A DNA stretch of 64,000 nt, taken from positions 33,783,893 through 33,847,892 of the forward strand of contig JAQMRL010000006.1 of the NCBI GenBank assembly GCA_035578175.1. Reading direction: 5' to 3'. Below, in pieces: positions 1-12,199 of the stretch. Numbering within the stretch: position 1 is the first letter of the stretch; the number at the start of each line of letters is the position of its first letter. The position numbers were made by a program, and so were the translations under genes. The DNA is from Catonia carolina (Eukaryota > Arthropoda > Insecta > Hemiptera > Achilidae). The notes beneath the pieces were generated by a model that did no database searches, was not told where the DNA came from, and saw only the letters and a program-made list of their open reading frames with translations.

Positions 1-528
1 TTTTATTATATAAGTTTTTGCGCTAAAATTTATATTAAAGCCGTAATCTTAAAAAAACAACGTTTTTACGTAAAAACAGCCTCACCGAGAATTTCAGCAA
101 ACATGGCGCCTACCCTATCTTGTAGAGAATAAAAAATTGAGTAAAATAGGCGATTTTAAAAAAAATCGTAGGACCAGTTTTTGAGAAAATCGCAAAAAAC
201 TGAAAAATTATACGAATAAACTACTACTTCCGGTTGACCGATTTTGATGAAAATGTTCTTGTCGCGTCCGGTAGTGGTATGTAACTTAAGTTTCAAGTTT
301 CAAGTTCGTACGATGTTCCGTTCTTGAGATATTCTGTTCACACACACACACACAGACACACACACACACAGACACACACACAGACACACACACAGACCAA
401 TCGCTAAAAACATGTTTTTTGGGTTCAGGGGGTCTGAAAACGTATAGATCCGGTGAAAACTCGATTTCGAAAAATCGACATGAAAACATTACTTTCCTTC
501 CTATATATTCATATAGGCAAGAGAAAGT
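1..528 (+). repeat. Family A repeat, 3' part (cut by window start)
   Basis: The copy begins inside the element and runs to the shared terminus that ends GGCAAGAGAAAGTA. It carries the family's conserved blocks: the CTACCCTATCTTGTAGAG segment, the CCGGTTGACCGATTTTGATG segment, a CA-rich microsatellite at about 340-396, the palindrome AAAAACATGTTTTT, and the terminal imperfect hairpin at about 490-526. It is non-coding; the minus-strand frame across the CA tract is a simple-repeat artefact. Confidence 0.85.
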
Positions 529-1370
529 AAAAATATTAAATAAAAATTGGAGCTTGTTTAAAAATATTGGTTAATTTCGTATATAGGCCTAATAACAGTA
601 TAGAAATTAGAAATAGAAAATTAATGTAATATTTTATGAATGGAAGAATACATAATTTCAGAACGTTAAAGTACAGTACCTACGTAAATAATTTCTGACA
701 GGTACTTTAACTGCCTTTCCAAAAAAAAGAAAAATATAATGTCTAAAAATAAAAAACTACCGCTAGAGGCTCCTTGATAACACGAAACAAACTTTAGTGT
801 GCATTTTTTTTTAAAATAGCTAAAATGTATGAAAGGTCCATGGTAATATAAAAGGAGAAAAAGTTAAAAGTTGAGGGATATTTATGTCTAGTCATTCTGG
901 AGATATCAGTCACTCCGACCCCTTTTCAAGTAGGCAAGCGAGCTAAAGCTATGATTATTGTGGTTTTTATAAAACAGGCGCAAGAAGAAAGAAAAGGGAT
1001 GATGAGGAGAAAAAAAATAGGGGTTGAAAGATATGACTTTATCGGTAATGCTGAGCAGGAGTTTGAGTTCTAGATTTTGAAATCATGAATGTACCATTGG
1101 GAACGATTTTTCATTTTCTCTGTTAGTGTTCTCTTGATTTAAATGTATAAAATAGAATTTAACTTTCAGGGATAATGATGATGGAGTAGTACTTTTTTTA
1201 GGGTAATGTACCGACAACATTGAATTCATACCAGATTATTGATGTAACAAATCAGAGAACTAAAAACACATAAATATTTATCAATTAAGATATTACAATA
1301 TATTTGTTAAATAAACATCAATAGGTTACTTACTACTGTACATTTATTTTCTAATATAAATAAATGTGTA
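529..1370. other. AT-rich spacer, nothing recognised
   Basis: No open frame of useful length, RNA gene or repeat shared with the rest of the window is visible here. Confidence 0.5.
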
Positions 1371-1400
1371 TTTTTACTTTCTTTTGCCTATATGAATATA
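1371..1400 (-). repeat. Family A terminal scrap
   Basis: Reads TTTTACTTTCTTTTGCCTAT, the inverted terminal sequence of Family A, then stops exactly where SINE-C begins. The SINE probably interrupted an older Family A end. Confidence 0.55.
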
Positions 1401-1714
1401 ACCCTCCGGGTTGGTCTAGGGGTAACGTCGTCACCGCTAGTCAGCTGTTTGACAGCTGATTTTCGGAGACAAAGGTTCCTGGTTCAAATCCTAGTAAAGG
1501 AAGTTACTTTTATACGGATTTGAATACTAGACAGTGGTTACCGGAGTACTTTGATGGTTCGGTTTCAATTAACCATACTCTCTCAGGAATGGTCGGCCTG
1601 AGTCTGTACAAGACTACACCTCATTTACACGTCATACATATCACCCTCATCTCATTGGGTCATGGGGTTGATTGTTGTTCTGAATTGAACAGATTGCAAC
1701 GTACACACATTAGG
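1401..1714 (+). repeat. SINE-C, tRNA-headed SINE, near full length
   Basis: The head has an RNA polymerase III A box (TGGTCTAGGGG) and B box (GGTTCAAATCC) spaced as in a tRNA. The tRNA-unrelated body ends CAACGTACACACATTAGG. Six other full or partial copies occur in the window (for example 37112, 43898, 23420). The frame across the body is not a gene. This copy is the best-preserved reference for the family here. Confidence 0.85.
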
Positions 1715-1737
1715 ATATATAAAAAAAATGAATATAA

Positions 1738-2036
1738 AATAACGTTCCTACGGAGAACAATGGGTTGCAATCGTAGAGACCAGCTGACAATTGAAAATAT
1801 TTTAACGGAACTGGATGTTTACAACTTGAATGAGAAAATTGCAGAATATCAAACTCGGTGAAGGAAGCACATACAGAAAATTCCTGAGGAAAGGATCTCC
1901 CTCAATTTTTTTAAAGAAACTCAAAGGGGAGGAGAGGTGCTGGAAGGCGAAGCAAGATATATCAATAATTCAATAGAGTTTTGTCGCTGCGGTAAGTCGG
2001 AACAGACAGGAGCCTAATCCTTGGTTGTAAGAAGAA
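1738..2036 (+). pseudogene. RTE-like non-LTR retrotransposon, C-terminal ORF2 fragment
   Basis: The translated segment includes TELDVYNLNEKIAEYQTR followed, after a stop, by a Lys/Arg-rich stretch. This is the layout of the region after the reverse transcriptase in RTE-like LINEs, ending shortly before an A/G-rich tail (AAGAAGAAG at about 2030). A close relative lies at 32820-33560 on the minus strand with TELDVYNLNRKIAEYQNRW. Only the extreme 3' end is present and the reading frame is broken, so it is a 5'-truncated dead copy. Clade is inferred from motif likeness only. Confidence 0.7.
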
Positions 2037-2169
2037 GATAAATTCAGAAGATTTTAATAACAATTCTTAGTAAGACACCAAAAAGGCGCTACCTGTCAGA
2101 TATTTTTTAACACAATCATGTTGATTATATTTATAATCAGTTTATAATAGCAACTACGAGAGTTACGGT

Positions 2170-2275
2170 ATCGAATTGATGGGTTTTAACGTGTAGCAAA
2201 CCCATATTTTAGCCAGGAATCAAACCTGGGACCTTCCATTTTGCCGTGGTGATCTAGCATTCTACATTTAAAATT
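2170..2275 (-). repeat. tRNA-like SINE head fragment
   Basis: On the minus strand a B box (GGTTTGATTCC) is preceded by tRNA-like sequence. The B box reads here as GGAATCAAACC. The body is too diverged to assign to a SINE group. Confidence 0.4.
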
Positions 2276-2399
2276 AAAATAAGTAAAATATCATGTAATT
2301 TCCAGTCGTAAACTTTTATTTCCAAGATAATCTGACTACTGGGTGAAGATGGATGAAAGTAATTATGTGTTATAAAAAAAAGTAATTGTAATCTATTTA

Positions 2400-2649
2400 T
2401 GAAAAATCTGGTGTGAAACACTCACACGACTTCATCTTTTCAACGCAAATAATGAACAATATAACCTAATATTAATAATAGAACAGTAGAAATAAACAAC
2501 AAACCTTAAAAATCAAATCTTAAAAATTTCATTTTTTTTACGAGACAACAACCTCCCCAAGATTATCAGCAGACGTGGTGCCTACCCTATCTTATAGAGT
2601 TTAATAAATGAGGTGACTTTTAAAAAAATCGTTGGAGCCGTTTTTTTAT
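2400..2649 (+). repeat. Family A repeat, internally deleted
   Basis: Starts with the family's 5' hairpin (GGTGTGAAACACTCACAC), runs about 120 bp, then jumps to the CAAGATTATCAGCAGACGTG block of the middle. About 200 bp of the reference copies is missing. It is cut at its 3' side by an inverted SINE-C. Confidence 0.75.
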
Positions 2650-2888
2650 CCCTAATGTGTGTACGTTGCAATCTGTTCAATTCAGAACAATAAGCAACCC
2701 CATGACCCAAATGAGGTGAGAATGATATGTATGACGTGTGAATGAATTGTAGTCTTGTACAGACCCAGGCCGACCATTCCTGAGAAAGTATAATAAATTG
2801 AACCCCAACCATCAAAGTACACCGTTAACCACTGTCTAGTATATTCAAATCCGTATAAAAGTAACTTCCTTTACTAGGATTTGAACCA
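2650..2888 (-). repeat. SINE-C, 5'-truncated
   Basis: The minus strand reads from the B box (TGGTTCAAATCC) through the whole body to CACATTAGGG. The A-box half is missing. It abuts the deleted Family A copy on its left. Confidence 0.8.
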
Positions 2889-4230
2889 CGTATATCGAAA
2901 TTGAATAACATTTTTCCCTTTATTTATTGATAATTAAATTATTAGCTACTAAAATATTTTGGACAATACATTGTCCAATATTAATTTCCTTATACGTCAG
3001 ATTTGTTGGGAAGCACGGTTTAACATTCTCATTTTATTTGGTAGTGGGGTTGCTTATTGTTCATAAAAAAACGGAACAGATTGCAACGTACACAAATTAG
3101 GCTTAATGAAAATAAAAAATTATCTCATACAAACAAAGAAGCAAATAAATAAATGTTACTTCTTTATAATATTGTTATAAATTATGGCGAAGGTTACGTT
3201 GTGTGTTAATCGTCCCGTATTATAACTTCAGGTAAAGGAGGGAGAATTTATTTAAAAAGAAAACATGAAATTATTTATTATTTTTCTTCCAATAGGTTCC
3301 AATTTTATAAAAAAAATTTTATTGTCAATTCGACAGTAGGCCTATGTCCAGTGGTCGCGGTACGATTGTGCGGCAATCTAGAATGGATTTAAATTCAGGG
3401 TATCTTAAAAACTTTAATTACCTTAAAACTCACTGACTTCAACTAAGTATTTCATGCAAATTTAAGTAAACTAAAATGAAAAAAAAATAACTAGCCTAAT
3501 TACAAGAATTTCAAATCTGTAATATATAGGCCTATATTATAATAATCGGTATAAATTAAACGTAATATTAAATTTATTTAAATTAGATTTAGTAAAATAT
3601 AGTTAGAGGCACTTTTATAATAATTTTTCATTTTAAGCATTTTCCCGGGTAATATTATGGTATGAATTTATAAAACCCCATTTATAAAGCTATTAAATAT
3701 AATTTCCGATTTAAAATAAAAATATAAAAATTGATACTTTTTTAAGATTTATGAAAATTTTCTTAAGGAAATAACAAAAAGCCGCACAAATATTTATCAT
3801 TACATTCTTTTTTTTATTTTCTTAAAAATAAAAATGGAATATAAAGTAGTAAATTTATAATCGTACTAAAAATACCTTTATAATAATTTTAATATTACGA
3901 TCACATCATAAATATTAATGGATAAAATATTTTTTGTAGAATTGTTTGATTTTTGTTTAGTAAAGGAGAACAAAAAATTTATGTAGATCGTATATATACT
4001 TATTAATTTGCATAAATATAGAGTAATTTATCCAATTATAAGCATAAAAACCAGAATAAGTTTAAAATAATTGTGTGTAATTGGTTACCACATTATGTAG
4101 TATTAAACACACAGATTATACATACACTGTACAGTAATTGCACTGTTTTAAAAATATAATTTTACATCTACTTTTAAAAAAAAACAATGGATATTCATCT
4201 ACTTTAACGTAAAAATTATTTTTTTTATAA
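2889..4230. other. AT-rich spacer with a SINE-C 3' scrap
   Basis: Positions 3040-3101 repeat the SINE-C 3' end (ACAGATTGCAACGTACACA). The rest is AT-rich with no recognised feature. Confidence 0.5.
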
Positions 4231-4239
4231 AAACATTGT

Positions 4240-5234
4240 AGCGTAACACACTCACACGACTTTCTCTTGACAATGCAAATAAATAATAATATAACCTAAG
4301 TAATAAAATTTAGAAATAAATAAAAAATTAACCTTCAAAAACATAAGCTAATTTTAATCATGAGTGAATGACGCAAAACGAAAACCAACCTTAGTTTGGC
4401 TACGGAAAACCACTCTTTAACGCTGAAAAAAGCTCTGAACATGAAAATGCTTGAATCAAAAGTTGTAGATGTTTTAATTTCCTATAAATTCGATTGCAAA
4501 CACTTTTGTCGTAAAATACATACTAAGACCGAAATCTTAAGATAATTCATTTCCTTACCTTTTCTTTTTTTTGTTTAACGTCCGGCTGTTTTGTAGTTAC
4601 TGCTAATACAGACGGCATTTTTTTACAGATTTTCATGAAAAAAAAAACAGAAAATACTAATTACCGCTAAACTAAGCGTTATACAAAGAAATGTTTCAAA
4701 TAAAAGTTGTAGATTTTTAAATTGTCTACAACTTTTATTACCTATACGCTTTTGCGCTAAAATGCATATTAAGGCCGGAATCTTAAATAAATATTTTTTC
4801 TACGAGAAAATAGCCTTTCCACAAATTTTAGCAGACATGGCTTTTTTTCTAGTTGAGCATAAAAATGTAGTAAATGAGGCGATTTAAAAAAAAAATCGTA
4901 GGAGCCGTTTTTGAGAAGATTGCAATTGAAGTGAAAACTGGCACTAATAAACTACTATTTCCATTTCACCAATTTTTATCAAAATATTCTTGTCGGGACC
5001 TCTGATAGATTCTAACTTAAGTTTGACGTTTCAACTTCGCATGATGTCCGTTTTTTGAGATATTTTGTTCACACGTGCGCGCGTGCACACACACATACAC
5101 AAACCAATTACTAAAAACATGTTTTTTGGGTTCAGTGAGTCTGAAAACGTGTATATCCGGTGAAAACTCAATTTCAAAAATCGACATAAAAACAATACTT
5201 TCCTTCCTATATATTCATATAGGCAAGAGAAAGT
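4240..5234 (+). repeat. Family A repeat, full length with candidate TSD
   Basis: Runs from a degraded 5' hairpin to ...GGCAAGAGAAAGT. The 9-bp direct repeat AAACATTGT flanks it (4231-4239 and 5235-5243), which fits a TSD and fixes both ends. A CA/CG microsatellite sits at about 5070-5102, the same internal place as in other copies. Around 4563-4625 it contains a scrap matching the 3' part of SINE-E (AACGTCCGGCTGTTTTGTAG). Confidence 0.8.
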
Positions 5235-5239
5235 AAACA

Positions 5240-5645
5240 TTGTCATTAATATCTTAAAATATTCAACAATATTACGCCAAATTTTATAACGTTCTAATCG
5301 ATACGTTAATTTATTTTTGCACAGAATCGAAACCGTTATTAATTAAATTTAATCGGGTAGTTTAAACGATTATAAATATATAGTCTACAGTATTTCAATA
5401 TTTTAAAAGTTCAAAGGTTACACCCAATTTAATTAATTAACTAGTAGATGATTATCATATTATCGATTGTATTTAATACAGTCTTATAAATAATTTAAGT
5501 TAAAATATTTTAGTAAGTTATTATTTTAAGTAAAATTAAGTTAGTATTACAGTCAACCGAAAGTATCAATTTTCTTTTTCTTTCCTCCTTCTGTTACGAA
5601 ATAAATATTTTCTGTATTTGATTCGTTATAATATCATTAAACTTG
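5240..5645. other. AT-rich spacer, nothing recognised
   Basis: Very AT-rich. No shared repeat or coding signal is visible. Confidence 0.5.
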
Positions 5646-5647
5646 TC

Positions 5648-6026
5648 ATAACAGGCAGGTGGTTAAATTATTTGTAGTCGATCTGCTAGTCCCAGGGGTA
5701 CAAAAAATAATTTTGTTTCTTATTAAATGGTCAGCCAATTATATGACTGGACTATTTAAGAACAGAAGATGTAGAGGTGTATAAGACACTTGTCAGTATT
5801 ATCTTCTCTGAGAGTAATGAGTTTCATTACACAGTCAGACACTGTTATAAATGAAGTGAAGGTGTCATTTGCAGAGTAGAAAGTAAATGCTTTTTAGAGA
5901 GCCCGGCATGCTGATAAGCATACTCTTTCAACCCAGTGAGGAATGCATGATAATCCCTTCTTCTGGCTTTACTTAGTAATGCCTCTGGAGGTTAAAACCA
6001 GCCTTTTGCCGGTGACCTAATCAACA
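5648..6026 (+). repeat. Family B retroposon
   Basis: Reads from CATAACAGGCAGGTGG to GGTGACCTAATCAACAAACA. The last bases fit the (AAC)n-like tail of the family. Conserved blocks include AACAGAAGATGTAGAGGTG, GAAGTGAAGGTGTCATTTGC and CTCTGGAGGTTAAAACCAGC. Confidence 0.85.
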
Positions 6027-6171
6027 AACAAATAAATCATTAACCGACATCAATATACTAATTAGATCTCTGTACTAAATTTTGTGTTTAATCGTTATTG
6101 TGTGAAAAGGATGTATTGTTAACTGACTAGCATTGCTACTTGGGAAGGGATTTGTAATAAAATAATATGAA

Positions 6172-7406
6172 TTTTACTTTCTCTTGCCTATATGAATATA
6201 TAGCAAGGAAAGTATAGTTTTCATGACGATTTTAGAAATTGAGTTTTCACCGGATATACACGTTTCAGACCCCTTAAACCCAGAAAAACATGTTTTTAGC
6301 GATTGATATACCTATGTGTGACAGTCAATTAAATGACTGAATCATTTAAAAATAGAAGAGGTAGAGGTGTAAAAGACACTAATCAGAGTTATCTCCTCTG
6401 AAAGCAATGAATTTCATTATACAGCCAGACTCTGTGGTGAATGAAGTGAAGGTGTCATTTACAGATTGGAAAATATGTGCTTTTCTGAGGGCAAGGCATG
6501 CTGATAAGCGTACTTTTCCACTCAGTGAGGAAGGCAAGGTAAATCACTGAACTCCTCTTTTTACTTAGTAAAACCTCTACAGGTTCAAACCAGGCTTTCG
6601 GCTGATGACCTAAAAACATGTGTGTGTGTATGTGTGTGTGTGAACAAATATCTCATAAACGGAACATCGTACAATAAAGAAACTTGAAACTTACGTTGGG
6701 TACTACTAGAGGACCCGAACCCAAACATTTTTATCAAAATCGGTTGACCGGAAGTAGTACTTTATTCGCGTTATTTTTCACTTTTTTGCCATTTTCTTAA
6801 AACGTCTCCAATGAACTTTTTTAAATTTCCTCGTTTACTACATGGTTAATTTTCTACAGGAAGAGCTAAAAGCTGTGTCTGCTGAAATTCTTCGAAAGGC
6901 TGTGCTCTCGTGGAAAACAATGTTTTTATACGATTATGGCCATAATATGTATTTTAGCGCAATAGCGGTTAACATAAAAAAAGTAGACAATTTAAAACTC
7001 TACAATTTTTATTTCTATCATTTCTTAGTTTAGCCGTAATTAGTGATTTTCTGGTTTGTTTTCATAAATAACTGTATAAAAATTGATTTTTTAACATTAT
7101 GGCCTTAGTATGCATTTTTCGACAAGTGTATTATAATAAAATTTATAGAAAAAAGGTCTACAATTTTGATTAAGCATTTTACTCTGCAGAGCTTAGTTTA
7201 GCGTCAAAGAGTGATTTTTCTATTACTAAACCAAACTGAGTTTGATTTTCATTTTGCAGCAGTCACTCATAATTAAACTAAAGTTACGTTTTTTGATAAT
7301 AATTTTTTTGTTTATTTGTAATGTTTTATTACTAACATTAGATTATATTTTTCATTATTTGCATTGGTAAGAGAAAGTTGTGTGAGTGTTTCACACCAGA
7401 TTTTTT
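6172..7406 (-). repeat. Family A repeat with nested Family B
   Basis: On the minus strand this is a complete Family A copy. It begins TTTACTTTCTCTTGCCTAT and ends GTGTGAGTGTTTCACACCAGA on the + strand. The Family B element at 6324-6617 lies inside its TG microsatellite, so Family B inserted later. The 63-residue frame at 6842-7033 is Family A sequence, not a gene. Confidence 0.85.
6324..6617 (+). repeat. Family B retroposon, 5'-truncated, nested in Family A
   Basis: Starts inside the element (CAGTCAATTAAATGACTGAA) and retains the 3' end GATGACCTAAAAACA. TG-rich Family A sequence flanks both sides (TATGTGTG left, TGTGTGTGTG right), so any TSD is masked by the microsatellite. Confidence 0.8.
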
Positions 7407-8000
7407 ATTGCTAGTTTTATGGCATAATCATAATTTATATTGTTCTGGAATCGGATTAATGTAAAACAAAACAAAGTCTTTTTGTATTTTTATTGTTTTT
7501 ATTGAGGAAGGATGTATAAAATAAGGGATACAATAACGACCATCGTATTATCTTATGTTATAAACTTTCCTACAGCTTTATACTAAGGGCTTGTATTACA
7601 AAAGAACGAAATAATATCAGGTGCAGTGGGAGGGGGTAGGAGGATATTACTATATCAAGTGACGTTACATGACATTTATGGGAAGTTCACATTCATTGGT
7701 CGACTCCTACACAGGAAGTTAACCGCCATTATTATTATTACCTTAAGAAAGACATTGCAAACATACAGCTGTTAATTTTTTTTACTTGGTTTTCTCCCAC
7801 TATTGTCTTAACGTACTAACTAAAACACACCTTTTAATTTTGTTATTAATTTATTTTTTCTCTCAATTAATTGAAAGCTATTTCTGTGGGAGAGTTTTCT
7901 GTAAATACAAAATTTGAATATCATCACTTCTCCTAGTTTGAATCTCTTGCTGAAAGGTCAAAAGATCATTTTTACGATTAAATTATAATAAAACATTTAA
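7407..8000. other. Spacer, nothing recognised
   Basis: No repeat shared with the window and no convincing open frame. Confidence 0.5.
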
Positions 8001-8432
8001 TGTGAAACGCACAACTTTCTCTTGCCAATGCAAATAATGAACAATATAACCTAACATTAGTAATAAAACATTAGAAATAAACAAAAAACTAATCTCAATA
8101 TACATAACCGAATTTTAATCATGAGTGAAAGACGCAAAATGATAATCAACCTCAGTTCGGCTTAAAAATACGGAACATCACTCTTTCACGCTGAACTGGG
8201 CTCTGTAGAGAAAATGCCCTAATTAAAAGTTGTAGATCTTTAAATTTCCTATAAATTTTATTAAGTACCATTTTGTCGCAATATGCATACTAAGACTGAA
8301 ATCTTTAAAAAAGTTGATTCTATTACACATTTTTGTGAAAAACCAAAAATCGCTAATTATCGCTAAACTAAGCGTTAGACTATACGAACACATTATTGCA
8401 ATATAAGTTGTAAGATTTTAAATATTTTACAA

Positions 8433-8499
8433 AAAATACGCATAATATGCGTATTTTTTTTTTGCGTATTAAGAGAACAATATATTATATTGTTCTCTT
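8433..8499. repeat. Two adjacent short palindromes at LINE 5' junction
   Basis: Palindrome 1 has arms 8433-8443 and 8447-8457 (AAAATACGCAT). Palindrome 2 has arms 8471-8484 and 8486-8499 (AAGAGAACAATATA). Both are perfect in the arms and lie between the TSD and the LINE coding sequence. Confidence 0.8.
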
Positions 8500-8958
8500 T
8501 TGAAACCTATGTGGACCTACGGGTCCCAAATTTACGGTTCAACCAAACCCTCTAACTTGCAACGAATTCAAGAATTCCAGTCAAAAACATTAAGCCTTAT
8601 AGCAAATGCACCTCTTTACGTTAGCAACAAAACCTTACATACAGATTTGAAAACACCACTTGTACAAAATTCCATTGAATACCTATACAAACGCTTTCAC
8701 GACAAGTCACACGAACACGAGAACCCCCTGTTGCATTCACTTTCCTCCGTCCATTTACCTGATAATCCCCCTAGACGCCTTAAAAGACGCTGGAGTAGAG
8801 ACCTGCTAATTTGATATACAAATTTCATTCTTGGGGAGGCACCAATGGGGGCCCTACCCCTCTCATGCCTATCATGTCATTTACATTATTATGATAATCA
8901 TCATATTTGCTTGTTGTAACATTTTACAGTTGTAAATAAGGAATTAAAGAGAGAGAAA
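8433..8958 (+). mobile_element. Jockey-type LINE 3' fragment, 13-bp TSD
   Basis: An open frame from about 8500 to 8814 encodes the C-terminal part of a jockey-clade ORF2. It includes WTYGSQIYGSTKPSNLQRIQ, a downstream FQSKTLSLI and a terminal RRLKRRWSRDLL, a familiar ending in this clade. The frame is uninterrupted for about 104 codons, so the copy may be fairly young. A 3' untranslated stretch and an A-rich end follow. The 13-bp TSD AAATATTTTACAA flanks it inside Family A. The reverse transcriptase core is absent, so it is 5'-truncated and inactive. Two perfect short palindromes occupy its 5' edge. Confidence 0.85.
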
Positions 8959-9144
8959 AAATATTTTACAACTTTTATTATATAAATTTTTGCGCTAAAA
9001 TGTAAATATACGAGTATTAAAGCCGTAATCTTAAAAAAACAATTTTTTACGAGATAACACCCTTCTCAAGAATTTCAGCAGACATGGCGCCTACCCCTAT
9101 CTTGTAGAGCATAAAACATTTAGTAAATGAGGTGATAATAAAAA

Positions 9145-9845
9145 AGTAAATCAGAGATTTTTACAAAGTAAAATTCAACTAAAAAATTATTCAAAATACG
9201 AGTATTTTGCTTCCTTTTAACCTTTAACATGTTACTTATGAAATTTTTCAGTTTATTTTTAACACATTTTGTTCATTATATAAAAGTATATTAAAAAAAT
9301 TTGTAATAAATAATACAGGATTGAATTTTTTCTAGTTTATTTTTTCAAATGGGAACACTACCAAGCGTCAAATCTCTGCAGGAGTAACGCGTTTCTGATT
9401 TATAGTAATTGTTTTTCTCCCTTTAGATATCGCAGCGGGATTCTCAGAGCAATCTATTTTATAATTACCAGTTATTTGTTTGGGTTTTCTGAATTGGTGA
9501 CCACTGTCCAGTGGCTTGTAGTGTTAATTGCTTTTATTACTGTTCTCTTTCCAATTTTACCGGATTTTCTTTTATCTTTTTTATTTTTATTCTATTTCAT
9601 CCCAATTTCTCTTTTGTTTTTCCCGTAAATTTAATTTGTTTTCTCTGTTGATTAATTCTATTCTTTTCTCTCAGTATAAGGTCTACAAAGTACTTTTCAA
9701 TTATTTTTGTGTACCGTGTGGAAAGACTTTTTAGTTTTTTCAGTGATTTCTTTAAGTTTTTTGGAAAATTCTGCATCTACAGGAATTTTGATTCTCATTC
9801 AAAACGTCTATAAAAACAAGATATTATAGGTTTTATTTATAAAAA
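9145..9845. other. Spacer with possible decayed minus-strand coding
   Basis: The minus strand of about 9600-9790 has a Lys-rich frame containing FSKKLKEITEKTKKSFHTV before a stop. It could be a decayed LINE interior, but no family motif is visible. Confidence 0.25.
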
Positions 9846-9847
9846 AG

Positions 9848-10007
9848 ATAACTTGGATTAGTGTCTTTACCTCTTCTCTTGTCTACCTCTTCTGTTTTTA
9901 AATGCTTCAGTCATATTATTGGGTTTGTGATAAGAAATATAACTAGTTTTTGTAGCCCTGGAACTTGCAAACCAAGTGAATAATTTAACGCTCCAACTGC
10001 CTCTTAT
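9848..10007 (-). repeat. Family B fragment (5' half)
   Basis: Matches the 5' half of Family B on the minus strand: AGATAACTT..., then CTACCTCTTCTG, TTTTTGTAGCCCTGGAACTT and CCAACTGCCTCTTATCGG. Confidence 0.65.
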
Positions 10008-10009
10008 CG

Positions 10010-11920
10010 GTAGCTAATATTTTAAATTAACATTTTTGAAAAAAATATCGGTATTTTTTGAAATTTACACTTATTATGAACAATCTTTTAAATGAACATT
10101 TTTGAAAAATTATTTTCGAAATTTCTTGAAATTCACACTTTTGTTTTCTTCTTTTCATGATTTGTACAACGAAGTTGACATCAAGCGCTGTACCGAGGGA
10201 TTTTGCTGTACCTATATGAAATCTGAGAGTTGCTTCTCATCGACTATAACTTGAACATTTAATCTTCCGTAACAAAATTTATGCCATTTGATTTTGTTTC
10301 TCATCTCATTGTCCTTTAAAAAACTTCACTGCAACCTGTACCTTTCTTCATTTGTTTTGCAGGTTTTGTAGTGGCATCGTGTATTCTTTTTTTTACATAG
10401 ATTACTCAAAAACCAAAGAACAAGAAACTAAATAAATAATTTTTTCTTAGTATTCCCTCTCAAAACATTTTGTTTTTATTTTATTTATTACGTCTTTCCC
10501 ACAGATTTTGTACTGCTTCAAATCTTTCTTCTTATATTTTCCTTATTTTATTGGAATCTTTGAATCCCACTTGGTTATCCAGAAATTTTTAAACCAAAAA
10601 TTTATTTTCTTAATCCTGTTTTTAATTTTTGATCACTGTTTTCCTTTCAATTTAGTATTATTAATTTATTTTTTTTACAAAATTACAGGGAATTTTGAAT
10701 TTCGCTTATATTTGTTTTTTGTTGTAACAAAGAATCAAATTTTGTACGTTATGTAGTTTTATTGTAGTATGATAGACTTAAAATACACTTTGTTATTAAT
10801 AGTAACGATTTAAATTGTTCGCGTAGTTGTGATACGATTTCATCTTAATTTCCTTATTTCAGAGATTTTCCTAACTTATAGTAGCCTAGCGAGTTTTTAA
10901 TTGCATGGAAGTTTTTATAACATAAATCTACTTCAGCTGTCATTCCATATGAGATTAAAATTTATATTAAAGTAAAATTATGCAGTTTTTAAATAAAAAT
11001 AGATTTTATTTAACATACTATGAAAGAGAAGTTTGTAAAGTAAATAAGTCAAATTATAATTGGAGAAAAATTGTTTTTAGAATTCATATTCCATTTTCTA
11101 TGAAATCCCATTGGGAAATTCGGAAAAGCTATAACCGAATTATAAATAACGTGCTTATAACCAAACCAGTTTATACAGGGATAATTCCATTACGAGTGAG
11201 GAAAATAAAGCGAGATAGGTATATTGTGGGCGGGTGTAACTAAAGTGCATGAAATCACAACTCTCCCATTTTTCAACAAATTATAAAACGGAAAATGGAG
11301 TAAAGAATTAATGAAATCATAAGCTGAAAATCACAGTTCACCATGATTCAACAGAATTCCATTTTATTTCTTCATCAACTCTCTTTCAATTTTTCCTTCT
11401 CATTTTCACCCCTCCCACAACCAACACGTAATTTTCTTCTTATAATTTTTCAAACGCTTGTAAACAACTGGGATCGATCTTAATAAGGCGTTGACCTAGA
11501 TTTTTCCATACAGAATTTCATTTTACAAGTTTATCAATTTTGTTTGATGAATTTTATTAATACCACCATCAATTTTAAGTGAAAAGTTTTCCTAGTTTTC
11601 TATTTTATTTACTACTACTAAATTCTTTCAAACTTAATTTTTGTTATGAGAATATCTGAACTTCCGTTAGTCAAAATTCATTAAAAAGTTTTCTGAGTTA
11701 CCGTTTTCCTTAGAACCTCGTTGCAATGTACATCATATTCCCCATTTTCTCATTACATACTCTAGGTAATTCATTAATGTTTTATAATAATTTACAATTC
11801 TAAAACTTTTTCATCGTTTCAACTTTTCATGAACCACAGTGTACATTTGATGCAACCAACATTTTATCACGCATGAAATTTTAGTTTCGAAATTACGAAA
11901 TACCTACTTAAAAAAACTTT
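10010..11920. other. AT-rich spacer, no recognised gene
   Basis: Contains chance frames (for example 10980-11243, 87 codons) with no recognisable domain and the composition of surrounding AT-rich DNA. I do not call them genes. Confidence 0.45.
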
Positions 11921-11921
11921 T

Positions 11922-12086
11922 TTCTTTGTTTATTTAACGTCGCATCAACTACTGCGGTCATTAGCAACGGGTTGTAACTGTGAATGTTGAAATGATTTTT
12001 GTAACGTATGAAAATGCTGTGCCTGAGTGGGATTCGAATCCTTGATGAGAAGCGAGCAAGTCACCAACTACGCTAATGCAGCTGGC
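11922..12086 (-). repeat. SINE-D, tRNA-headed SINE
   Basis: On the minus strand it reads from a tRNA-like head (GCCAGCTGCATTAGCG...) through a B box (GGATTCGAATCCC) to the shared tail GACGTTAAATAAAC. It aligns along its length with 20664-20856 and 31858-32037. Confidence 0.8.
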
Positions 12087-12199
12087 AAAAACTCTTTTAT
12101 ATCAAACAAATTTAACAACTTAATACCCTAATGAGGAATGTCTCCTAAAAATTAAAATGAATATGGTTGACACCCTTCACTATTGTCACAAACTCAACT

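Larger units (their letters stand above)
8001..9140 (+). repeat. Family A repeat split by a jockey LINE tail
   Basis: Family A sequence runs 8001-8432 and resumes 8959-9140. The interruption duplicates AAATATTTTACAA (8420-8432 and 8959-8971). The right part fades before the family's terminal hairpin. Confidence 0.8.

Noticed and set aside
286..489. Minus-strand frame rich in Cys/Val/Ser
   Set aside because: It is the translation of the CA microsatellite in Family A; the frame is not kept in other copies.
1520..1861. 113-codon plus-strand frame
   Set aside because: It runs from SINE-C body into a LINE tail; only the last third is LINE-derived, so it is not one gene.
10980..11243. 87-codon plus-strand frame
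   Set aside because: No recognised domain, no repeat likeness and AT-driven composition; not supported as a host gene or exon.
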